Of a stretch of 24,131 nucleotides of DNA, positions 6,466 through 13,545 are shown in pieces. The stretch comes from JACQXM01 sp964569425. GTDB taxonomy: Bacteria > Planctomycetota > Phycisphaerae > UBA1845. The position numbers were made by a program, and so were the translations under genes. The first letter of the stretch is position 1; every line of letters begins with the position of its first letter. The stretch lies in contig CAZMVD010000056.1 of NCBI GenBank assembly GCA_964569425.1, positions 1-24,131 of the forward strand. The letters are read 5' to 3'. Below the pieces are notes generated by a model. It was not told where the DNA came from, did not search any database, and saw nothing but the letters and a program-made list of their open reading frames with translations.

Positions 6466-7515
6466 TCACGAACCGTTCGACGCACCGGCAGCGCGGTCCA
6501 GCAGCAATTCTTCGGGATCCTGCCGCTGCGGCTTGTACTGTGCGACCAGTTTGCGGATGCGCGGCTGGTCGGGGTTGAGTTCCAATGAACGGTGCCAGTG
6601 GTCCAGCGCGCGGTCGCGCTGATCCACCGCCGAGCGGTCATCGAGATAGCGCAGCATGTGGATGGAACCCAGCCCCGCGTGGGCGCGGGGCAAGCGCCAG
6701 TCGGCCTCCAGCGCGCGGCGATAGCTCAACTCGGCTTCGTCAAACTCGCGCATGCGGAACAGGCAATAGCCCAGCGCCTCGTGCGCGCCGGCGAAGCGCG
6801 GGTCCATGGCCACGGCCTGGTCGAGCGCCTGGCGGGCCATCTTCAAACGGTCCTGGTTCATGTAGGTGTGCGCCAGGTTGACCAGCACGAGCGGCTGGTG
6901 CTGATCGCGCTCCAGTGCCTCGCGATAGGCGCGGATGGCGTCGTAGTGTCTGCCCTGCGCATCGAGCGCCACGCCGAGATTGACGTAGGCGTGGGGACGA
7001 TGGGGGTCGATGTCGATGGCCTTTTGAAAGCGCTCGGCCGCCTGCAGCAAATCACCCGACTGCTGATAGCAGGTGCCGAGGTTCAGTTGCGCGTCGAAAT
7101 CGTTGGGCTTGAGTTCCACCGCGTGCAGATAGGCCTGGATGGCTTCGCGCACCCGTTGGGTAAATTGATAGAGCTGCGCCAGGCTGAAAGTGTCGTCGAA
7201 GGAGAAGGGGTTGCGGCGGATAGCTTCGAGAAAGCTGTCGATGGCCCGCTCGTAATCGCCCATGCGGCGATAAATGGCGCCGAGGCGTGAATGGGGCGCG
7301 GCCAGTTGCGGATCGAGCCGCGCCGCGGCCTGAAACTCGGCGATGGCGGCTTCCAGATTGTCTTCGTTCAGCAATGACTGGCCGCGGTCCACGCGCCGCT
7401 GGGCCTGTTGCGTCTGAACGGTCTGGCAACCGACCGCAAGCCCGAGCAAGGCGGGCGCAGCAACCCGTGCGGCGCGGTGCAGCGAACGAATCCAAGCTGT
7501 GGCCCGAATCAGCAC
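6466..7515 (-). CDS. TPR-repeat lipoprotein
   Basis: A 349-residue protein starting at a GTG (7515) preceded by GAAAGGG at normal spacing. The N-terminus (IRSLHRAARVAAPALLGLAVGC) is an Arg-bearing lipoprotein signal ending in a lipobox with Cys30, so the mature protein should be membrane-anchored. The rest is about eight tetratricopeptide repeats of roughly 34 residues, for example RLGAIYRRMGDYERAIDSF, NLGTCYQQSGDLLQAAERF and NLGVALDAQGRHYDAIRAY, each ending in (L/I)xP. The last repeat carries an inserted segment (RYLDDRSAVDQRD). TPRs are protein-binding scaffolds; the partner is unknown. The reading frame stays open upstream to 7785, but that part is Arg/Gly-rich and overlaps the tRNA-Ser gene, so the shorter start is preferred. 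Confidence 0.87.
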   Translation of the reverse strand: MLIRATAWIRSLHRAARVAAPALLGLAVGCQTVQTQQAQRRVDRGQSLLNEDNLEAAIAEFQAAARLDPQLAAPHSRLGAIYRRMGDYERAIDSFLEAIRRNPFSFDDTFSLAQLYQFTQRVREAIQAYLHAVELKPNDFDAQLNLGTCYQQSGDLLQAAERFQKAIDIDPHRPHAYVNLGVALDAQGRHYDAIRAYREALERDQHQPLVLVNLAHTYMNQDRLKMARQALDQAVAMDPRFAGAHEALGYCLFRMREFDEAELSYRRALEADWRLPRAHAGLGSIHMLRYLDDRSAVDQRDRALDHWHRSLELNPDQPRIRKLVAQYKPQRQDPEELLLDRAAGASNGS

Positions 7516-7749
7516 GGAAACCCTTTCGGCAGCGGGCGGCAGCGAGCGCAGCCGCCCGGCGAAGCCTACCACAAGCCCGGTGCGTAAACCAAGAAGAACC
7601 AGAACACCAACGCCTCGGGTCCGGAACGCACGGCATCGGGCGCCGGTGCATTTCCCCGGCGCGCAACCACTCAAGGCGAAACGGGCAAGGAAGTCAACGG
7701 CGCGACCGGCCGTGACGTGGGTTTGCGGGACAACAACTTTCGATGCCAG

Positions 7750-7839
7750 CGGAGAGGGCGGGATTCGAACCCGCGATACGGGCAATACCCGTATGACGGT
7801 TTAGCAAACCGTTGGTTTCAGCCACTCACCCACCTCTCC
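7750..7839 (-). tRNA. tRNA-Ser (anticodon GCT)
   Basis: The reverse strand folds as a class II tRNA. The acceptor stem is GGAGAGG/CCTCTCC with discriminator G; the anticodon stem ACGGT/ACCGT encloses TTGCTAA (anticodon GCT, complement of 7803-7805); a long variable arm has stem TACGGG/CCCGTA; the T-loop is TTCGAAT. The 3' CCA is not encoded. The long variable arm and GCT anticodon fix serine (AGC/AGT codons). Confidence 0.96.
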
Positions 7840-7912
7840 ACCCTCGGCGGAAGGCATGCCCCCCGCCTGGGATTTTCTGTGGCGTGCCAAGGCTAATCCT
7901 GTTTGCGTGCAT

Positions 7913-8130
7913 GGTCAAGGCGAAGGGGGTGAACCAGCCCGCGGTAGTCACGGTTGCCGCGCGGCGGGCGCAGGGCGGCCGGGTCCATCATCGGGCGTAA
8001 TGCGATATCGCGGGGTCCGCAACTCCTTCAGAGTTGTTGTTGGCCGGTGCCGTGAACCCTGGGTAGCCGCGGCGCGGCAACCCAGGGCTGGGGTCCACAA
8101 CGCCTTTGGCATAAGCGCCCAGACGAACAA
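7913..8130. repeat. Dispersed hairpin-rich repeat, copy A
   Basis: A ~200-base element that recurs at 11137-11338 in the same orientation. Shared landmarks in order are GGTCAAGGCGAAGGGGG, CAGCCCGCGG, the CAACTC-CTTCA-GAGTTG hairpin (8020-8036), the CCCTGGGT...ACCCAGGG hairpin (8057-8087) and AACGCCTTTGGC with its small GCC/GGC stem. It starts about 70 bases after tRNA-Ser. It encodes nothing convincing and is best regarded as a REP-like intergenic element. Confidence 0.75.
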
Positions 8131-8313
8131 CTCTCGCCGCATTGCAAGAATCGGAGGCTGAGGTGCCCAATCGCTTCGGCGCAAGGGCGCAGTCGCATTC
8201 GTCGCCACCGGCGATCACGTCGAACACCGCACCGTCGTCGGGCGCAAGGCTAATGCGGCGTTGGTCGCATGTTGCCACCGCCTTCGGGGCGGCCTTGACG
8301 CCCCCATGCCGTG

Positions 8314-8425
8314 TCAACGAAGCAGGACGTAGAACCCTGCTATATCCGCTAGATTGCGGTCTCCGTCGGGATCGCAGTCCCCTTCGGGCACCAACTTTGG
8401 ATTCCCCCATCCAATCCCAATCGCG
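8314..8425 (-). pseudogene. Possible remnant of a dockerin-like repeat
   Basis: One minus-strand frame reads ...NPKLVPEG DCDPDGDRNLADIAGFY... and stops at 8314-8316. The D-x-D-x-D-G-D-x-x-L-x-D-I spacing (Asp-rich part at 8359-8379) is the pattern of a calcium-binding dockerin half-repeat, as found at the C-termini of the large secreted proteins in this window. No upstream coding sequence supports it; the frame overlaps the end of the 8429-10891 gene in another phase. It may be the leftover 3' end of an older gene interrupted at this locus, or chance. Confidence 0.3.
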
Positions 8426-8428
8426 CAT

Positions 8429-10891
8429 TCACGGTGTTCCCGCTTTGGAGCTGGCAAGATTCTCCAAGAAATTGAGTCTCACGCCGGCCCCCTTGAATCC
8501 GTTCGCAATGCGCTCCTTGGTCCGTGCATCCCACGCGTCGCTCGTCGTGGCAAAAACAACATCATCCGCTGTCGCGGCATCCGAAATACATTTCAGCCTC
8601 TCAATGCGTTTGCCCTCGTTCCCGGCGCTCCCCCCAAGGCTCGCGCTAGTAGTAGCCTCCCCGATGACAACCCGCCCATCAACAATTGCCCATATATCCA
8701 CTTCACAATTGTCTCCATTCTCCCATGTCACCTTCATTTCTGGGGAAAAGAGAAACGCATCGGCCTTCTCCGAAAGCCGGTCCAGCGCCAGCACTGGCGC
8801 GTGCCCATTATTCTTCATCGCCTGATACACAACCTCAGAAAGCCCGTAATACCACCACGGTTCACTTTCAGGCTTTTTCCACGCGGCTCGAACGAGACGA
8901 TTGATTTCCCGGCACCGCTGGCACCGAAAGTTCACACCAACATCCTCAATGTGGTACCATCCTGAATACCGACATTCGGAGCAGTGGAGCATCAAGCCGC
9001 GGGCGAGGATATCCCGCCCCGTCCAATCGTCTAACAACGCTCGCGCTTCGGCAATTTCCCATTTGGCAATGTCGCATACGCCGGCAATCGTCAAAAACCA
9101 CCGTCGCAGGCCACGCCACCAAACAGGTGTCGCCTCATTTTCCGCAAGCACACCGCTGTGCACGGCCTCCCCCTTCGGGGAAGCCTTCAGAAACTCGGAA
9201 AGTACGGCCCACATTCCTTGGTCCTTTATCACGGTGGCCAGACTTGAAAGGGACCCGAGTCGGCGAATGCAAGCCGTCATGTACTGACCCTTTTCCGAGA
9301 GGTCGAGGCGCATGTTGCCTCGGCCCAACAGCGATTGAAACACTTCGACCGCACTCGGACAGCGGAGTCGTGGTCGACGGACCAACTGGCTTACGCGTTC
9401 GCCTAGCAGGCTACTATGCTTATGCGACAAGTAGCTATAGCCTTCAGCGCTGCACCTAACCGATGGAATGCTCCCCGCAGGATCCACCGAACACAGATTA
9501 TTCAAACAGCTCCTTCTTGGAAGCCTATGGCCGGGAAATTGAACGTCAACAAACCAAACGACATCTGAAGGAGCGTGCTCTGCGCAATTCATCGGAATTG
9601 GCGTATCAACTAGTCCGGCCATACATCGGTCGGCGAAGGGCTCGAATCGGAGGATGTTGTTCAATGCGGAGTGGTAGAGTCGACAAACTGCGCTAAGCCC
9701 TATGTCACCGACATCGGCCGGAGACCAAGGCAATCCCTGATCCGCCGAAAGCGACACCACAGGTACACGGCAGATTTCCCACAGTCGCTCTGGGGGTAGC
9801 GAGATCGAAGTCAACTGTATCGGAGTGACCTCTTGACTCTGTCGGTGAGAGTGGCGTAGATTGCGCAAAAAGCGTTCCCTTGTGCGCTTCAGATATGGTT
9901 CATCTGAGTCAAGAATACAAGACGGCAACCATGACGCTTTTCCGGTCATTCGCCGCAGGGCCGAACCGAAGCAGAAATCGGCCAGTGTATCGCCGACCAC
10001 TACTACATATGGCTGTAACATCATCGATGCTATCGACGCCACCCGCCATTCACATGCAAATTCTGTCTTTCGAAAAGGATGCCACGGTCTCCACTGCCGG
10101 CTGGACCACTCTGGCTCGCCGATTTCGGAGAATCCGTAGATACAATAGTCAGCAAGGAGCGGATAGTGCTCGAGGCGCATGCTAGCAGCTTTGACTACGC
10201 GGCCTTGTTGTGCAAGCAATGCCTTGTAGTCTTCACCAACAGCGCCAACAATGTCGAGAATTAGCAATTGCGATAGGTCATCGAACTCATCAACATTAAA
10301 GTCCAAGATGGGTGCGCTTTCAAGTGGAAGAAGTGTTGCCATGTCAACAAGCCCAAAAATGCCATGGCTCCGACTGTTTATGCGATGGGGTCTACTTTTT
10401 CCCGATGAGGTGAGCGGCGATAGTTGCTTGCCAATGCGGTCCGCACAGCCATCTGAGACTAGACGGTCTTGAATGCAGGTGGAAAGAAACTCGTCGCTCT
10501 TCAAGTGACTCGCAAGGTCCGCAGCCGGGAAGGCATCGCTTGCGGACGTCTCTATTTCTTTGCGGCACCAGGCATTGAAACTATCCGGAGCGGCTACGCT
10601 ATATTCCCGGAATGTTGGCGTGTAGACTGCGTAGAAATCCGCATCGAAGGCGTGAAGGATTCTCCAGAACGGGTCCGGGATCTCGCCCGCGCTAGTCAAT
10701 GGTACCATGATGTTGGCTGCCCCTCCCCAGGTGCGCGACAGAATCTCGATCGACTTGCGAGCGCAATACATGCCCCAATCCGGAATTTCGGGCACGAGCA
10801 CGGCAAGTCGGGCAGGCCGAACATGAAGCCGAGTCTCGCGATACTCCGGCGGAATAGTTCTCGAATCACTGCGACCGTCTATCCTGTCCAT
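8429..10891 (-). CDS. Large zinc-ribbon plus PD-(D/E)XK-like protein, defence candidate
   Basis: An 820-residue, apparently cytosolic protein with no signal or membrane helices. Residues about 28-95 (RLAVLVPEIPDWGMYCARKSIEILSR, then TWGGAANIMVP) resemble an alpha/beta N-terminal domain I cannot name. Residues about 637-660 carry CSEC-x16-CQRC, a four-Cys zinc ribbon (Cys637, 640, 657, 660), followed by EPWWYYGLSEVVYQAM. Residues about 707-810 look like a restriction-endonuclease-like fold: DAFLFSPEMKVTWE, CEVDIWAIVDGRVVIGEATTS and then DDVVFATTSDAW. The D732...E745-x-T747 arrangement fits PD-(D/E)XK, except that the usual Lys is Thr. The ATG at 10891 has GGAG upstream; an in-frame TTG at 10933 is less likely. 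Base composition is visibly less GC-rich than in neighbours. The function is inferred only; a nucleic-acid-targeting accessory or phage-defence role is the leading idea. Confidence 0.72.
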   Translation of the reverse strand: MDRIDGRSDSRTIPPEYRETRLHVRPARLAVLVPEIPDWGMYCARKSIEILSRTWGGAANIMVPLTSAGEIPDPFWRILHAFDADFYAVYTPTFREYSVAAPDSFNAWCRKEIETSASDAFPAADLASHLKSDEFLSTCIQDRLVSDGCADRIGKQLSPLTSSGKSRPHRINSRSHGIFGLVDMATLLPLESAPILDFNVDEFDDLSQLLILDIVGAVGEDYKALLAQQGRVVKAASMRLEHYPLLADYCIYGFSEIGEPEWSSRQWRPWHPFRKTEFACEWRVASIASMMLQPYVVVVGDTLADFCFGSALRRMTGKASWLPSCILDSDEPYLKRTRERFLRNLRHSHRQSQEVTPIQLTSISLPPERLWEICRVPVVSLSADQGLPWSPADVGDIGLSAVCRLYHSALNNILRFEPFADRCMAGLVDTPIPMNCAEHAPSDVVWFVDVQFPGHRLPRRSCLNNLCSVDPAGSIPSVRCSAEGYSYLSHKHSSLLGERVSQLVRRPRLRCPSAVEVFQSLLGRGNMRLDLSEKGQYMTACIRRLGSLSSLATVIKDQGMWAVLSEFLKASPKGEAVHSGVLAENEATPVWWRGLRRWFLTIAGVCDIAKWEIAEARALLDDWTGRDILARGLMLHCSECRYSGWYHIEDVGVNFRCQRCREINRLVRAAWKKPESEPWWYYGLSEVVYQAMKNNGHAPVLALDRLSEKADAFLFSPEMKVTWENGDNCEVDIWAIVDGRVVIGEATTSASLGGSAGNEGKRIERLKCISDAATADDVVFATTSDAWDARTKERIANGFKGAGVRLNFLENLASSKAGTP

Positions 10892-11136
10892 GATGTCCAC
10901 TCCGTTGACTTCGCTAACTGAAATGATAGTCAATCCGCATCGCTGGTTGAATAGTCGCTACACGTTTGACTCGCGTACGTGCCGGGGTTTGCGTAGGCGA
11001 GGTCGATTTCTGTTGGACGAGTACGTACTGTCGGCTACGCAGACTTCACGGCCCGCCCTCGCCCCCGCGCGCCGCAGGCGGGAGTAATAGCCCCCCCGCG
11101 ATGGCCCGCCGAACGGCCAGTGCGGCCGGCGCGGAC

Positions 11137-11338
11137 GGTCAAGGCGAAGGGGGAGATCCAGCCCGCGGAAGCCGCGGTTTCCGCGCGGCCTGGGCCGTCT
11201 TCGGGCGTGATTCGGGAGGGTCGCGGCCGCAACTCCTTCAGAGTTGGTGTTGGGCGTCCCGTGATCCCTGGGTAGCCGATGCTCGGCAACCCAGGGCTGG
11301 GGTCCGCAACGCCTTTGGCGTAAGAGGACCGCCGAACA
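11137..11338. repeat. Dispersed hairpin-rich repeat, copy B
   Basis: The second copy of the element at 7913-8130, in the same orientation. It keeps GGTCAAGGCGAAGGGGG (11137), the CAACTC-CTTCA-GAGTTG hairpin (11230-11246), the CCCTGGGT...ACCCAGGG hairpin (11266-11296) and AACGCCTTTGGCG. A partial third piece (GGCAACCAAGGGTCA...GCGCCTTTGGCGCAAGCGC, about 11356-11398) follows. Together with copy A it brackets the 8429-10891 gene. Confidence 0.75.
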
Positions 11339-11405
11339 CAGCACACCGCGGCGCGGCAACCAAGGGTCATGATCCACAGCGCCTTTGGCGCAAGCGCAAC
11401 CACAG

Positions 11406-11721
11406 CGGGCGAGGCGGGCAGAGACCGGACTACGATCTGTCGCAACGAGACGAGCGAGGCGGGCAGAGCCCGCCCTACGATCTGACGCAACGAGACGAGC
11501 AAGGCGGGCAGAGACCGGCCTTCGATCTGTCGCAACGAGACGAGCAAGGCGGGCAGAGACCGGCCTTCGATCTGTCGCAACGAGANNNNNNNNNNNNNNN
11601 NNNNNNNNNNNNNNNNNNNNNNNNNNNNNNNNNNNNNNNNNNNNNNNNNNNNNNNNNNNNNNNNNNNNNNNNNNNNNNNNNNNNNCGAGCAAGGCGGGCA
11701 GAGCCCGCCCTACGATCTGAC
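11406..11721. repeat. 45-base tandem repeat array interrupted by the assembly gap
   Basis: Units of 45 bases begin at 11406, 11451, 11496 and 11541, and another partial unit starts at 11686 right after the gap. Each holds a CGAG(C/A)AAGGCGGGCAGAG core, then ACCGGCCTTCGA or CCCGCCCTACGA, then TCTG(T/A)CGCAACGAGA. Units with GGCGGGC-AGA-GCCCGCC form a perfect hairpin; others have a broken arm. As 45 is a multiple of three, both strands stay open (15-residue periodic peptides such as RDEQGGQRPAFDLSQ), but no start or SD context supports a gene. The true copy number is unknown. Confidence 0.82.
11586..11685. other. Assembly gap of 100 N
   Basis: Exactly 100 N lie inside the 45-base tandem array. 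This is the usual placeholder for a gap of unknown size, so the sequence here is absent and the repeat length is unresolved. Confidence 0.99.
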
Positions 11722-11741
11722 GCGTGCGGCCGGCGAATCGA

Positions 11742-13310
11742 TCATGGCCTCGCGTCGGGCGGGGTCGCGGGGGCGGATTGGGCCAGCAGTTCGAAGAACT
11801 TGCCGGTAGCGGAGCATAACTCGGCGACGTTGGCGCCGACCAGGAAGGAGAGGCCGGCGATTTCCTGCTGGCGCTGGACGATGGTCTCGCGGCGGCGGAG
11901 CAGGTCATCGATGTTCAGGGTACCGGCGAAAAAGGCGCGGACGCCGTTTTCGTAATCGTGCACATTGCTGGGCAGCGTGTCGGTCAGTTCATCGCGGCTG
12001 GCGCTGAGGGTTTCGATGCGGACGAGGGGCTCGAGGGTATCGACGAAGATGACATTTTCGCGCGCCGCAATGGCCTGCTGAAAGCGCGCGATGTTCGCCT
12101 GCGCCTGGCGGGTGAGGCTGTCGGTGACGCGGGGATCGACGGCGCTGACCGCGAACCCGGCGGCCACCGACCAGTCGGACAGGCCGTTGTCGTTGCCGCG
12201 TCCTTCGAGCGAAGAGCGCCCGTCGAGTGTCACAGCGATGTCCCAGCGGCCGCGGCGGGCCAGGTCGAGCTGGACCTCGGCGTTGCGCAGCGCGTTGCGC
12301 AGGGTGGCGATTTCCGGATCGGTGGCCATGCTGAGGCGCAGCAGGGTGGCGTGGTCGCCTTCGGTGAAGGGGTTGAAGGCGTCGTCCACCAGGGCGACGG
12401 GCGTGAAGAAAGGAACGCCGGCGGCGCCCTTGAGCCGCTGCACGTCGATTTCGTGGCGGCCGGTGAGGTTGCGGATTTCGGAATTGACGCGTGCGAGTTC
12501 GGCGCGGACGCGTTGGCGATCGGTGGTTGCGTCGCGCTCGACGACTTCGTCGAGTGAAGCGGCGAGTTTTTCGAGATCGACCAGCCAGGCGCGCAGGTGT
12601 GCGAGGTTGCGCTGCTGCTGGACGGTTTCGTAGAAGCGAAACAACACGTCCTGGAGACGGGTGCGTACCTGCTGGATGTAGGCGAGCTGGGCGTCGTCGA
12701 GTTCGTTGCGACGGAAAATGTCTTCGCTGGTGCGCTCGAGCTTTTCGCGCGAGGCCCACAGCGGATAGCGGAGCCGACCGAGCACGAAGGGATGCCGCCC
12801 GTTGCCGCCGTTGATATCGGTGCGATAGCCGACTCCGACATCGAGTTCGGTGGTGTCGAAGAAGCGTTTTTCCATGGCGAGCGTGACGGCGTGGGAGCGT
12901 TCGCGAAGCACGTCGTCGGGGTCGCGTGCTTCGTCGAAGCGGTTGTCGGCACGAAGCTGGGGGGTGAGCGAGTCGCGCGAGACGTAGAAGAAGTCGTAGC
13001 GCGCTTCTTCGGAACGGAAGCTCTCGTAGCTGGCCTTGATGTCCGGCTGCGCGTGGAAGGCGATATCGACCAGCGCGCGGGCGGTGAGGGTGAGCGTGTC
13101 ACCGTGTGGCACCAGGGTGAGGCGCTCGGGCACGGGGGCGGTTGGCTCGGGGACCGGGATGTTAACGCGATGGGTGAGCCGGGCGGAGGGTGTGACTCCG
13201 TGACAGCCGACGGTCAGCAGGGCGAGCAGCGCGGCAAGGAGGCGGCGTGCCTGCGCCGCGGGGCGCGGCGTGGGGGAGGGCGGGTTTGCACGATGAACGG
13301 CGTAGTTCAT
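11742..13310 (-). CDS. TolC-family outer membrane efflux lipoprotein
   Basis: A 522-residue protein with ATG 13310 and a strong SD (AGGAGAGG). The N-terminus (RRLLAALLALLTVGC) is a lipoprotein signal with the lipobox Cys at residue 36. The mature part has the outer-membrane-factor pattern: long heptad-like helices (YIQQVRTRLQDVLFRFYETVQQQRN... and NVHDYENGVRAFFAG...RRRETIVQRQQEIAGL) alternating with strand segments (SHAVTLAMEKRFFDTTELDVGVGY; WDIAVTLDGRSSLEG...DWSVAAGFAVSAVDPR) in two related halves. Length is close to the family norm of 450-500. Such proteins form the outer-membrane channel of type I secretion or RND/MFS efflux. No membrane fusion protein or pump gene is adjacent in this window, so its partner is unknown. 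Confidence 0.85.
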   Translation of the reverse strand: MNYAVHRANPPSPTPRPAAQARRLLAALLALLTVGCHGVTPSARLTHRVNIPVPEPTAPVPERLTLVPHGDTLTLTARALVDIAFHAQPDIKASYESFRSEEARYDFFYVSRDSLTPQLRADNRFDEARDPDDVLRERSHAVTLAMEKRFFDTTELDVGVGYRTDINGGNGRHPFVLGRLRYPLWASREKLERTSEDIFRRNELDDAQLAYIQQVRTRLQDVLFRFYETVQQQRNLAHLRAWLVDLEKLAASLDEVVERDATTDRQRVRAELARVNSEIRNLTGRHEIDVQRLKGAAGVPFFTPVALVDDAFNPFTEGDHATLLRLSMATDPEIATLRNALRNAEVQLDLARRGRWDIAVTLDGRSSLEGRGNDNGLSDWSVAAGFAVSAVDPRVTDSLTRQAQANIARFQQAIAARENVIFVDTLEPLVRIETLSASRDELTDTLPSNVHDYENGVRAFFAGTLNIDDLLRRRETIVQRQQEIAGLSFLVGANVAELCSATGKFFELLAQSAPATPPDARP

Positions 13311-13545
13311 GACCTCTCCTGTTGCGGGGCGAGCGCCGCGGAGGCCGGAGGGTAGTAAAGCCGGGGCGGCAGATCAACCAAGGGGCGGAACAGGAATGGG
13401 CGAACGGCGGCGCGCGCCTGGCCCAAGCCCGCAAACGATCTCTCGGCAGGCGAATTAAAAAAGGAAATCGGCCGAGAAAAGCAACGCTGTCGGCGAGCGC
13501 CGCGCGGGCAGCGCAAAAAGACCAATCAGATAGTCCGCCAACCTA

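Noticed and set aside
11406..11721. CRISPR array.
   Set aside because: The 45-base units are contiguous with no unique spacers and no cas genes are present.
10966..11955. Coding sequence through the 45-base array and the gap.
   Set aside because: The frame crosses 100 N and the REP-like repeat, lacks an SD, and overlaps the 3' end of the TolC-type gene on the other strand.
13441..13477. TCTCGGC/GCCGAGA inverted repeat as terminator for the Kazal-like protein gene.
   Set aside because: The loop is 23 bases and no T-run follows the stem on the minus strand.
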